Shown: positions 1 through 7,226 of the stretch, piece after piece
How the letters are laid out: every line of letters starts with the position of its first letter
How positions within the stretch are numbered: the stretch's first letter is position 1
DNA from: Sva-07 sp963747375
GTDB taxonomy: Bacteria > Actinomycetota > Acidimicrobiia > Acidimicrobiales > Ilumatobacteraceae
NCBI GenBank assembly: GCA_963747375.1
Contig: CAVVFL010000002.1
Location: 372,001 to 436,000 of the forward strand
DNA: 64,000 nucleotides
Direction of reading: 5' to 3'
The notes under the pieces: model-generated
The model's input: only the letters and a program-made list of their open reading frames with translations
The model's database searches: none
What the model was told of the DNA's origin: nothing
Translations under genes and position numbers: made by a program

Positions 1-721
1 ACTCTCCCAGGAGCTCGGCGGCAACCTGCAACGACAATCGTGTCTTGCCGACGCCACCGATGCCGGTGAGCGTGACGAGCCGCGACTCCCGGACGAGATC
101 GGTGACCTCCTTGATGTTCGCCGCCCTGCCGACGAACGTCGACAGTTGGATCGGCAGATTGTGTGGGGCCCGTTCGAGAGTTCGCAGCGGGCGGTCGTCC
201 TCGGCGCCGGTGCAGACCACCTGGTGGAGGCGGATCGGCTCGCCGAGATCCTTGAGGCGGTGCTCGCCCTGATCGACCAGCACCGCGCCGGCAGGAACCT
301 GGTCTCCGACGAGCTGTCGCGCCATGTCGGAGACGATGATCTGCCCTCCGTTTCCGGCATCCATGACGCGGGCAGACCGGGTGATGGTCGAGCCGAAGTA
401 ATCGCCGTCGACCGGCTCTGCTTCACCCGAGTTGAGTCCGATCCGAACCTTGAGCGGCGGCCCCTCCCAGGGTTCGGATGCGAGCGCCGCCGACACGGTG
501 GCGGCTGCTGCCAGTCCGGCCGACCCGGACTCGAACGCCGCAGCGAAACCGTCGCCGGTGTGCTTGAAGACGCGGCCGCCGGCGCTGGCGACATGGTCAC
601 GGAAGATCTCGTCGTGACGGGCCAACGAGCGGCGCATGCCCGACGGATCCGACTCCCAGAGTCGCGTGCTGCCTTCGATGTCGGAGAACATGAAGGTGAC
701 GACGCCGCTGGGAAGACCCAT
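1..721 (-). CDS. Class III adenylate/guanylate cyclase fused to ATPase regulator (5' part only)
   Basis: The minus strand is open from an ATG at 721 to the window edge (240 codons). An in-frame TAA lies four codons upstream, so this start is fixed. The first ~170 residues are a class III nucleotide cyclase domain: TFMFSDIEGSTRLWE carries the first metal-binding Asp, GDGFAAAF the second, and YFGSTITRSARVMDA the late substrate-site helix. After a linker, STFVGR and GIGGVGKTRLS (Walker A) begin an NB-ARC-type ATPase. In this actinobacterial family the ATPase is usually followed by a long TPR tail, which lies outside the window. Likely a cytoplasmic signalling protein; its ligand cannot be judged here. 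Confidence 0.85.
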   Translation of the reverse strand, partial: MGLPSGVVTFMFSDIEGSTRLWESDPSGMRRSLARHDEIFRDHVASAGGRVFKHTGDGFAAAFESGSAGLAAAATVSAALASEPWEGPPLKVRIGLNSGEAEPVDGDYFGSTITRSARVMDAGNGGQIIVSDMARQLVGDQVPAGAVLVDQGEHRLKDLGEPIRLHQVVCTGAEDDRPLRTLERAPHNLPIQLSTFVGRAANIKEVTDLVRESRLVTLTGIGGVGKTRLSLQVAAELLGE

Positions 722-1129
722 TCCGGCACGTTAACGCTCCTGCCAAGAGGCCAGCTGCCCCACCTGCGTACACGACGAGCTCCCTGGCCTCGTCGATCCC
801 GACATCGGCGGCCCGGCGTCCGCGGTTGCCTCTCGTGGGTGACCCTCGGGGTGGTTCGAGGCTGTTCCTGGTCGCTTGTCAGAATGCTTCCGCCCGAGTA
901 GCAGGTTCCGGCGCACTGTGGCGAAGACCTGGTTGTCCGCGATTTGTCAGCACGTTCCTGTGTGCGGTCAGTCAGCAGGTTCCAGGAAGAGCCCGGTTCT
1001 CCACCATTGACCTGAAGTGTCGCCCGAATCGGGTGAACGGGACCTTCGGCTCTGCGATCGATATGTCTCATACTCATAGACTCATGGATACTTGATCGAG
1101 ATCGATCGAGACGATTCGAGGAGGACACG
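722..1129. other. Non-coding region between cyclase and nirK
   Basis: About 400 bases hold no credible gene. It is the shared upstream region of two divergent genes. Close to nirK the sequence becomes AT-richer (1062-1092), with CATACT and GATACT boxes that could be -10 elements, followed by repeated GATCGA words (1095-1109) and a strong Shine-Dalgarno GAGGAGG just before the ATG at 1130. The decamer AGCAGGTTCC occurs twice (about 899 and 974). I cannot assign a specific operator. Confidence 0.5.
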
Positions 1130-2542
1130 ATGCGACGTTCGATTGCGGGAGTGATGTGCGTGATGGCGCTGCTCGGCGGCATTGCCGCCTGTGGGCCTGA
1201 CGGACCGGATGCGGCCGGTTCGGTCGCAGCGGGCTTGTCGGGCGATGGCGCCGCTGCGGCGGCAGGTGGCCTCGTGCCGGGTGACTCGGTGCAGTTCGTG
1301 GCCACCGAGTTCCAGTTCGTGCCATCCCAAGTCATCGCCGAGCCGGGCACCTATACGGGCACGCTCGTGAACGACGGAACGATGGAACATGACATCAAGA
1401 TCGGCGATGCCGAACCGGTCGTCGCGGCGCCCGGCGAGACCGTCGAATTCGAATTCACGATCCCCGAGGGCGGTGCACCCTTCATCTGCTCCATCCCCGG
1501 CCACGCCGACGCAGGGATGACCGGGACGATCTCGACGTCGGCCGACTCCACCGCCTCCGCGAGTTCTGCCACGCCCGCCCACGCCGCAGGCGCTCCGACC
1601 GAGTCGGCCGTCGCAGCCGATCCGGATGCGCCCCCGTACGACTATCGCGATCCGCGCGCACCGAAGCGCGGCGAGGGCGAGGGCATCACCCTGATCCCTG
1701 GAGGCGCACCTGACGGGGGCGATCTCATCGAGGCCGAGTTCGTCGTCGAGGAGAAGCTTGCGACAGTTGCGACAGGATTCGTGCAGAAGATCTGGACGTT
1801 CAATGGCACGATGCCGGGTCCGGTGATCCGAACCCAGGTGGGCGACACCGTGCGGGTACATCTCGTGAATCCTCCGGAGGCCAGCGTGTCGCACTCGCTC
1901 GACTTCCATGCCTCGCAGGTCGCGTGGAACGACGAAATGAGGTCGATCGCTCCGGGTGAGGAGCTGATCTACGAGTTCACCACCGACTATGCGGGCGTCT
2001 GGATGTATCACTGCGGAACGGACCCGGTGTTGCACCACATCGCCAACGGCATGTTCGGGATGGTGATCGTGGAGCCCGAGGGTGGTCTGCCACCCATCGA
2101 CAACGAGTTCTTCATCGTGCAGCACGAGTGGTATCTCGGGCCTCAGGGCGACGTGTCGTCGTTCGCGAAGGCCAATCAGGGCGCGCCGTCGCCGGACTTC
2201 GTGATGTTCAACGGCGCGGCGTTCCAGTACAAGGACACGCCGATCGAGATCCCGACCGGTGAGGAGATCCGGCTGTTCGTGCTCGACGTCGGCCCGTCGA
2301 TCGACTCGTCGTTCCACATCGTGGGCACGATCTTCGACAACGTCCGCAAGGAAGGCATCGAACTCGCCAGAGGCAACGACGGCAACTGGGGCTCCCAGGC
2401 AGTCGACCTCGCCCCAGCACAGGGAGCGATCATCGAGCTGCAGGCCGCCGAGGATGGGCTGTACCCGATGGTGACGCACGCCTTCAACTTCCCCGGTCGG
2501 GGAGCCGTCGGCCTGCTGCAAGCCGGTGACGGGGAGCCGTGA
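1130..2542 (+). CDS. nirK: Copper-containing nitrite reductase, lipoprotein with extra N-terminal cupredoxin
   Basis: A 470-residue protein that should reduce nitrite to NO outside the membrane. A signal peptide ends in a lipobox with Cys21. Residues ~50-135 form an added cupredoxin with type-1 copper ligands H87, C120, H125, M130. From ~200 comes the two-domain NirK core: H255, C295, H303 and M308 for type-1 copper; H260, H294 and H450 for type-2 copper; and the catalytic pair D258 and H396. Finding both catalytic residues as well as the ligands argues for NirK over a generic multicopper oxidase. The tethered cupredoxin may be a built-in electron donor, as in three-domain NirKs. GAGGAGG precedes the ATG. 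An NsrR-like regulator follows immediately. Confidence 0.88.
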   Translation: MRRSIAGVMCVMALLGGIAACGPDGPDAAGSVAAGLSGDGAAAAAGGLVPGDSVQFVATEFQFVPSQVIAEPGTYTGTLVNDGTMEHDIKIGDAEPVVAAPGETVEFEFTIPEGGAPFICSIPGHADAGMTGTISTSADSTASASSATPAHAAGAPTESAVAADPDAPPYDYRDPRAPKRGEGEGITLIPGGAPDGGDLIEAEFVVEEKLATVATGFVQKIWTFNGTMPGPVIRTQVGDTVRVHLVNPPEASVSHSLDFHASQVAWNDEMRSIAPGEELIYEFTTDYAGVWMYHCGTDPVLHHIANGMFGMVIVEPEGGLPPIDNEFFIVQHEWYLGPQGDVSSFAKANQGAPSPDFVMFNGAAFQYKDTPIEIPTGEEIRLFVLDVGPSIDSSFHIVGTIFDNVRKEGIELARGNDGNWGSQAVDLAPAQGAIIELQAAEDGLYPMVTHAFNFPGRGAVGLLQAGDGEP

Positions 2543-2611
2543 TGGCGGTCGCGATCGCCCTCGAGCCGCTCGTCCTTGGCGCGGCACCGCCCGAACGGTA
2601 AGTGTCGTACT

Positions 2612-3013
2612 GTGCGACTGGAAATCACTCAACGGGCCGACCTCGCTGTTCGCGCCCTCGCGTTGCTGGACTGTTCGTCGAATCGTCTGAAGAGTGCTGA
2701 TCTCGCCGACGAACTCGGCACCACCGCCGGCTTCGTGCCACAGGTGATGGGCCCGCTCGTCCGGGCGGGCTGGATCCGGTCGGTACCCGGGCCGACCGGC
2801 GGCTACGAAGCCCTCGTTGCCCTCGGCGACCTCACGGTTCTCGAGGTGATCGAGCAGATCGATGGCCCCACCGATACCGGACGATGTGTGGTGGCTGAGC
2901 GGCAGTGCGATGCCGATCAACCGTGCGCACTCCACGTCGCGTGGGCTCGCGCCCGTGGGGAGCTGCGGGCCTCGCTCGCGGGCTTGACGCTGGACACCAT
3001 CGCAGGTTGCTGA
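2612..3013 (+). CDS. Rrf2-family transcriptional regulator, NsrR/IscR-like
   Basis: 133 residues from the GTG at 2612; an upstream ATG at 2576 is possible, but Rrf2 proteins begin at the sequence seen after the GTG. The N-terminal winged helix is typical (ADLAVRALALLD, then LADELGTTAGFVPQVM). C92, C99 and C105 sit in the loop that binds a [2Fe-2S] or [4Fe-4S] cluster in IscR and NsrR, although the first spacing is one residue longer than usual. In NsrR this cluster senses nitric oxide. Placed between nirK and ywiC and upstream of ric, control of NO-related genes is the natural inference. The signal itself is not proven by sequence. Confidence 0.82.
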   Translation: MRLEITQRADLAVRALALLDCSSNRLKSADLADELGTTAGFVPQVMGPLVRAGWIRSVPGPTGGYEALVALGDLTVLEVIEQIDGPTDTGRCVVAERQCDADQPCALHVAWARARGELRASLAGLTLDTIAGC

Positions 3014-3017
3014 TGCC

Positions 3018-3827
3018 GTGACACTCGACCACGCCGACCATCAGGCTCCAGCACGCTGGCGTCGGGTCGCACTGCCCAAGGAGCACGGTGGGTGGGGACT
3101 CACCGCCGAGCCCGTGCTGCTCGGACTCCTCGTGGCGTTCTCGTGGGCCGGCCTGGCAATCGGTGCCGCCGCGTTGCTCGTCTTTCTCGCCCGGACGCCC
3201 CTCAAGCTCGTGGCGGTGGATCACCGGCGCGGTCGCCGTCTGGAACGCGATCGCCTCGCCCGACAGGTCGCCATGGTCGAGGTCGGCCTCGTCGTGGCGC
3301 TCGGCCTGTTCGCGATCGTGTCGGTCGGCGCACGATGGCTGGTCCCCGTCGCAGTTGCACTGCCGCTCGTCGCAGTCGAACTCTCGTACGACGTGCGCAG
3401 CCGGAGTCGCCGACTGATCCCCGAGTTGTGCGGGGCGATCGGAGTGTCGGCGACCGCCGCCGCGATCATCGTGGCCGGTGGCGGGCCGAGTCGCCTCGCC
3501 GTCGCTGCGTGGCTTGTGCTGGGGGGCAGGGTGATCGCCTCCATACCGTTCGTTCGCGTGCAGATCCAGCGGCTCCGTCGCGGCGAGATCGCACTCGGGC
3601 TGGCCGACGCTCTCCAGGTCGTGGCGGTTGCCGTCGCTGCAGCGGCCGTGGTCATCGACACGAGCGTGGTGCTGGGCGCATGTGTGGTCGGCATCATGGC
3701 GGTTGCCCAGGCGATCGGGATGCGCCGCACGCCCGTACCTCCCGCCGTTCGAATCGGGATCGTTCAAACGCTCGTCGGTGCCGGCGTCGTGGTCGTCACG
3801 GCACTCGGTGTGTTGACGCTGTCCTGA
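3018..3827 (+). CDS. YwiC-like integral membrane protein
   Basis: 269 residues from the GTG at 3018, four bases after the regulator's stop, so probably co-transcribed. It begins with the family signature LPKEHGGWGL close to the N-terminus and then shows about eight hydrophobic segments separated by short basic loops (for example RRGRRLERDRLARQ). YwiC of Bacillus sits beside nitrate-respiration genes, and the family has no established biochemical role. Its position here directly after nirK and an NsrR-like regulator again links it to nitrogen-oxide metabolism. Confidence 0.8.
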   Translation: MTLDHADHQAPARWRRVALPKEHGGWGLTAEPVLLGLLVAFSWAGLAIGAAALLVFLARTPLKLVAVDHRRGRRLERDRLARQVAMVEVGLVVALGLFAIVSVGARWLVPVAVALPLVAVELSYDVRSRSRRLIPELCGAIGVSATAAAIIVAGGGPSRLAVAAWLVLGGRVIASIPFVRVQIQRLRRGEIALGLADALQVVAVAVAAAAVVIDTSVVLGACVVGIMAVAQAIGMRRTPVPPAVRIGIVQTLVGAGVVVVTALGVLTLS

Positions 3828-4048
3828 CACCTGCCTCGGTCGGAACCACGTGATCGTTCGCGACCGTTGTGGCCGCGGGCGCCTCCCACCACTGTTCGCG
3901 CCGGCGCGCCGCGGCGGCAGACGCGGCGGTCGCCAGCCGGGTGTTCGACTGGATCGATGGAAGCTTCAGGGCGTGCACTGGCGAGCACGCTGAACGGGCA
4001 GTTGAAGTCGCCGTAGACGATCAGGTCGACGCGTTGATCGCCTCGCAC
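3796..4048 (-). pseudogene. DsbA-family thioredoxin-like protein, internally deleted remnant
   Basis: A perfect ribosome site (AAAGGAGG) precedes a GTG at 4048, and the first ~22 codons read VDLIVYGDFNCPFSVLASAR, matching the start of DsbA-family proteins of actinobacteria. The frame then jumps. In a different frame LPSIQSNTRLATAASA resembles a segment normally found more than 80 residues later. The gene has thus lost its middle and gone out of frame. The regulatory start appears intact while the body is ruined. The identification rests on short motifs. Confidence 0.45.
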
Positions 4049-4062
4049 GCGGACCTCCTTTG

Positions 4063-4080
4063 TTCCATACGAGAGTGGAA
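4063..4080. promoter_or_regulatory. Inverted repeat TTCCA-N8-TGGAA in the divergent promoter
   Basis: The 18 bases 4063-4080 form TTCCA, eight bases, TGGAA. The repeat lies between the start of the DsbA-like remnant and the small membrane-protein/regulator pair, next to a TATAGT box (4082-4087) that could serve the plus-strand genes. The spacing suits a dimeric winged-helix regulator, so autoregulation by the SufR-like protein encoded just downstream is plausible. Inferred from sequence only. Confidence 0.4.
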
Positions 4081-4119
4081 GTATAGTCAGAGCGACCGAT
4101 GCCGGAGGGACGGGATGCG

Positions 4120-4275
4120 ATGACTGGTTCGAAGAGTGAGCGTGATGCCGGCCGTGGCACCACGATGCCCCGGGACCGCCCCGCGCATCCGGTGTGGAAG
4201 GCCAACCTGCTGATGGCGGCCATCGTGGTGCTGCTGATGGCACTGGCGGTGTTGAGCACGGTCGGCGACCGATGA
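4120..4275 (+). CDS. 51-residue single-pass membrane protein
   Basis: A short frame from the ATG at 4120: about 25 polar residues rich in Arg, Asp and Gly, then one hydrophobic helix (NLLMAAIVVLLMALAVLSTV) and a three-residue tail. GGAGGGACGGG precedes it, a good ribosome site. Its stop codon overlaps the ATG of the next regulator as ATGA, which implies translational coupling. It matches no family I recognise. Possible roles are a membrane tether or small subunit tied to the regulator. Confidence 0.55.
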   Translation: MTGSKSERDAGRGTTMPRDRPAHPVWKANLLMAAIVVLLMALAVLSTVGDR

Positions 4276-4916
4276 GCCAGTTGCAGCTCGAGGCGCGAGC
4301 GCTCGGTGATCCGACGCGCCACGAGCTGTTCCGCTACATCGCCGACGCCGAGCGGCCGGTGGATGTGGCCGAACTGACCGCGCATCTCGGGCTCCACCAC
4401 AATGCGATTCGTCAACATCTGGCCAAGCTCGTCGAGGCCGACCTCGTGACGGAGGCAACCGCTCCACCGCTCGGACGTGGAAGACCGCGGTTGCGCTACA
4501 CGGTGAACGCTTCGGCGGAGAGCAAGTGGGGAGTCACTGGACCGTACGAGCGGCTGACGCTGCTGCTGTCGGAGATCATCCGCAGTGGCGACTCGCCCGT
4601 CGAGGTCGGGCGACGCGCCGGTCGCGCAGCGGCATCAGGGGGCGATCATGCCGATCCGGTGGATGGTCTCGTCGGCGCCATGGCGCGCCATGGTTTCGAG
4701 CCGACGATCAAGCGGCGGGGAGCGCAGGTCGACATCGTGTTGGGAGCGTGCCCGTTCGAGACGACAGCCTTGGCCGATCCCGACACTGTCTGCGGGCTGC
4801 ACCTCGGCCTCGCGTTCGGCACTGCCGACGAAGTCGGTGGTATCACCATCGACGAACTCGTCACGCGTGATCCGCGGCGAGGGCAGTGCCGCCTGCGGTG
4901 TCACGTCGAATCATGA
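4272..4916 (+). CDS. Winged-helix transcriptional regulator with four-cysteine C-terminus, SufR-like
   Basis: 214 residues. The N-terminal ~75 form an ArsR/DeoR-type winged helix (LGDPTRHELFRYI, then LGLHHNAIRQHLAKL as recognition helix). The C-terminal half ends with C160 (GACPFE), C174 (DTVCGLH), C206 and C210 (QCRLRC). SufR-type regulators use a similar CPF...VC pattern to hold an Fe-S cluster that reports oxidative or NO stress. The ATG at 4272 is chosen because it overlaps the upstream small membrane-protein gene as ATGA. It lies ahead of the Fe-S repair gene ric. Confidence 0.78.
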   Translation: MSQLQLEARALGDPTRHELFRYIADAERPVDVAELTAHLGLHHNAIRQHLAKLVEADLVTEATAPPLGRGRPRLRYTVNASAESKWGVTGPYERLTLLLSEIIRSGDSPVEVGRRAGRAAASGGDHADPVDGLVGAMARHGFEPTIKRRGAQVDIVLGACPFETTALADPDTVCGLHLGLAFGTADEVGGITIDELVTRDPRRGQCRLRCHVES

Positions 4917-4996
4917 CCTCGCCGATGGACACGCTCGATGAGCGGATGAGTGAGCGGTCCTGTTCGCAGGAGCTCGATAATAAATACAGCAAGGAC

Positions 4997-5025
4997 TAGA
5001 AACAATTCCTCCGGGCCGGTAGTCT
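4997..5025 (+). promoter_or_regulatory. Putative promoter upstream of ric
   Basis: An AT-rich island (4978-5009), unusual in this GC-rich sequence, precedes TAGAAA (4997-5002) and, 17 bases on, TAGTCT (5020-5025). An ATG starts six bases after this box at 5032. This matches the TANNNT-to-start spacing seen before several genes of the window and suggests transcription starting at about 5032. Confidence 0.4.
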
Positions 5026-5031
5026 GTGGAC

Positions 5032-5121
5032 ATGGATGTGAGGTGCCGGGTCGAGTTTGCGATCGCTGCGATCACGCCAACGAACAGAGGAGCACGCCAT
5101 GCAGACATCGCTGCGCATTGA
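5032..5121 (+). CDS. Possible 29-residue leader peptide overlapping ric
   Basis: From the ATG six bases after the TAGTCT box a frame of 29 codons (MDVRCRVEFAIAAITP...) runs to a TGA at 5119-5121, past the ric start at 5099. Its start faintly resembles the first helix of Rrf2 regulators. It could be a leader peptide influencing ric translation, a remnant of a lost regulator gene, or chance. Coding status is uncertain. Confidence 0.25.
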   Translation: MDVRCRVEFAIAAITPTNRGARHADIAAH

Positions 5122-6148
5122 TGGGGCCAACTGCCCGACCTGTTTCAACCAGGCGCTCGACGATCTCGGTCGTCTCGACGGGGTCCGAACCGTGCACGGA
5201 TCGATCGGTGGGCCGTGCATCGAGATCGACCATCGCGACGACATCGAAGTCGACCTGCTTGCCCAGACCATCCGCAACCGCCTCCACGGAATCGAAATGT
5301 TCGCCAACGAGGTCCGGATGGTGCCGCTCGAACCGATCGCCCTGCCAACGCAGTGCACCCACCATCGAGGAGTTGAAGCGCTGGACAGCGACTCGAAAGC
5401 CACCAGCGCCCACGCCGACGTCATCGATCCGGCAATGACCCTCGGCGAGATCGTCACACTCCACCCGTCGCTGGCATCCGAACTCGAACGACACGGTCTC
5501 GACTACTGCTGTCACGGAGATCGGACGCTCGCCACTGCTACAGCGGAGGCCGGGCTGCAACTCGAGACCGTGATCGAGGAGCTCTCGGCCGCTCGCGTCG
5601 ACGAACCGAAGGCCCCATGGGCGTCACTCGGCCAGGTCGAACTCGCCGACCACATCGAGGCCGTCCATCACCGCTACCTCTGGGCCGAGCTGCCCCGGAT
5701 CAGCGCACTGGTCGACAAGATCGTCGGCGTCCACAGCGACCGGCATCCCGAGCTCGCCGACGTGCAGCGGCTCTACACCGAGTTGCGCGCCGACTTGGAA
5801 CCGCACCTGCGCCGCGAGGAGCACGAGTTGTTCCCACTGATCAGACAACACGCATCGCCCGACTCGCGGACCGGCGGGGTCGCCGAGCAGATCGCAGCAC
5901 TCGTCGCCGAACACGAAACCGTCGGCGCTCTGCTGGAGGAACTCAAGAGTGTGACCGACGGCTACACACCGCCATCGGACGCGTGCGCAAGCTACACGGC
6001 CTGCTATCGAGCGTTGGAGGTTCTCGAGGCTGACACCCATCAGCACGTCCACAAGGAGAGCAACGTACTTTTTCCGATGGTGGTCGGGAGCCACGATGCG
6101 CGACATCGAGCGATCGTTCGCACGGAGAGTCTCGCTCGCCGTCACTGA
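5099..6148 (+). CDS. ric: RIC-family di-iron protein for Fe-S cluster repair, with N-terminal CxxC domain
   Basis: 349 residues from the ATG at 5099, preceded by AGAGGAGC. Residues ~1-75 form an HMA-like ferredoxin fold with C12-P-T-C15. Residues ~110-165 are the ScdA_N/DUF542 domain with DYCCHG (135-140). The rest is a hemerythrin-like four-helix bundle with the expected histidines (EAVHHRYLW, PHLRREEHELFPL, AEHETVG, THQHVHKESNVLFP). RIC/YtfE/ScdA proteins repair Fe-S clusters after NO or oxidative damage. The fused N-terminal domain is not part of the classical protein and could deliver or sense metal. Location after nirK and two cysteine-bearing regulators supports a role in NO tolerance. 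Confidence 0.88.
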   Translation: MQTSLRIDGANCPTCFNQALDDLGRLDGVRTVHGSIGGPCIEIDHRDDIEVDLLAQTIRNRLHGIEMFANEVRMVPLEPIALPTQCTHHRGVEALDSDSKATSAHADVIDPAMTLGEIVTLHPSLASELERHGLDYCCHGDRTLATATAEAGLQLETVIEELSAARVDEPKAPWASLGQVELADHIEAVHHRYLWAELPRISALVDKIVGVHSDRHPELADVQRLYTELRADLEPHLRREEHELFPLIRQHASPDSRTGGVAEQIAALVAEHETVGALLEELKSVTDGYTPPSDACASYTACYRALEVLEADTHQHVHKESNVLFPMVVGSHDARHRAIVRTESLARRH

Positions 6149-6206
6149 TCCGGATCACCCAACAGATATCGGGCGTCGCCCTGCGGTGCGTGCCTACTAT
6201 CGACGA

Positions 6207-6707
6207 GTGGTGGAGTTGCGATCGATGACGATCGACGATGTGGCTTTGCTCGTTCGGTGGGATGGCGACTCTGATGTGGTGGCCGCCATTGGTGGCCGTG
6301 GCGCCGATTGGTACGACTGGTCGGCGGAACTCGTCCGTGACGTGTCGTGGCGTGAGTTGCTGATCGTTGAGGAGGACGGCAGGCCGATTGGCTTTCTGCA
6401 ACTCATCGACGCCAGCGAGGAGGAGTCGCACTATTGGGGCGACATCGAACCGGGGACGTGGGCGCTGGACATCTGGATCGGATCGCCCGACGATCGAGGT
6501 CGCGGACTCGGTGCGGAGGCGATGAAGCTCGCACTGGGCCGCGTCTTCGACCAGCACGGCGCTGAGATGGTGGTGATCGATCCTGCCGTCGACAACCGTC
6601 GGGCGATTGCGTTCTACGAGAAGCTTGGCTTCGAGCGCGTCGGGGTCCGCGAGCTCGGCGACGATGAGTGCGTGGTGATGCACCTTTCGCGGAGTTCGAC
6701 CGACTGA
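6207..6707 (+). CDS. GNAT acetyltransferase, AAC(6')-like
   Basis: The coding start is taken as the GTG at 6207 (a second GTG follows at 6210), because the protein similarity begins there and a TACTAT box at 6195-6200 sits six bases upstream, a leaderless arrangement. The 166 residues show the GNAT fold: ALDIWIGSPDDRGRGLGAEA contains the acetyl-CoA loop, and VDNRRAIAFYEKLGFERVG is the usual last motif. Similar proteins are called aminoglycoside 6'-acetyltransferases, but the substrate cannot be inferred. The 5' flank overlaps the very end of ric only if an upstream start is used. Confidence 0.8.
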   Translation: MVELRSMTIDDVALLVRWDGDSDVVAAIGGRGADWYDWSAELVRDVSWRELLIVEEDGRPIGFLQLIDASEEESHYWGDIEPGTWALDIWIGSPDDRGRGLGAEAMKLALGRVFDQHGAEMVVIDPAVDNRRAIAFYEKLGFERVGVRELGDDECVVMHLSRSSTD

Positions 6708-7001
6708 CCTGCCGACCGAGAGCGCTCGAGTTCGCCGGCGACGAACCGGCGGTCGGGGACACGGGACTGCGCCGACCTCGGAGTCGTCCGGCGACGAGCG
6801 ACGGCACCGTCGGCAAGACCCCTTCGATGCCGAGTGATTGCTCTGCATGTCAGCAGGCGGGTGCGGACGCACCCTTTCGTGAGCGGTTCGTCCGTCACGG
6901 CGGTTGGCGGGTGGCGCACGACTTCAGCCGGGTGCTCGGAAATCACGTCGCCACCAACGTCCACTGCGCATGGCGGGAACCCTGCTCATCGCTCTTGTGC
7001 G
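6708..7001. other. Intergenic region without recognisable gene
   Basis: About 290 bases between the acetyltransferase and the toxin remnant. All six frames show only low-complexity Arg-rich translations. I see no repeat or hairpin except the operator-like palindrome that begins at its right end. Confidence 0.4.
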
Positions 7002-7023
7002 ATCATCGTATGTATGCGATGAT
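7002..7023. promoter_or_regulatory. 7-bp perfect inverted repeat at toxin-antitoxin promoter
   Basis: ATCATCG (7002-7008), eight bases, CGATGAT (7017-7023). A -35-like TTGTGC (6995-7000) and, 17 bases later, GATGAT (7018-7023) fit a promoter whose start would coincide with the toxin GTG at 7030. The palindrome covers the -10 region, the usual place for autorepression by a HigA-type antitoxin. Confidence 0.45.
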
Positions 7024-7029
7024 GACCGG

Positions 7030-7226
7030 GTGGCTGGGATCGAGTTGCACGACGAGATCGTCGAGTGGATGGCAGCCTCGACACAACCGAATGGGACCAC
7101 ACCGTCATCGTTGTCGACCGACTCGCTGATCTCGGATCGATGGCGCGCATGCCGTTCTCCAAAGCGCTCGGCGACGGGCTCTTCGAACTGCGCTTCACGC
7201 TCGGCTCAACCCTCAAGGATCCCGAC
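7030..7226 (+). pseudogene. HigB-type toxin remnant (phage Gp49-like), frameshifted and C-terminally lost
   Basis: From the GTG at 7030 the frame reads VAGIELHDEIVEW, the start of Gp49/HigB toxins. At about 7068 the reading frame changes, and the next segment (DGSLDTTEWDHTVIVVDRLA...SMARMPFSKALGDGLFELRFTLG) is the toxin's middle part including the conserved GLFELRF. The C-terminal half, which carries basic catalytic residues in RelE-type toxins, is missing. The sequence runs straight into the antitoxin gene. The toxin is therefore very probably inactive. Confidence 0.6.

Noticed and set aside
2576..2611. ATG at 2576 as start of the Rrf2 regulator
   Set aside because: The additional 12 residues are not part of the family; the GTG at 2612 fits Rrf2 N-termini.
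1082..2935. 617-codon open frame on the strand opposite nirK
   Set aside because: It mirrors nirK codons in a GC-rich sequence, is rich in Arg, His and Asp and shows no family motif; nirK has all its copper ligands.
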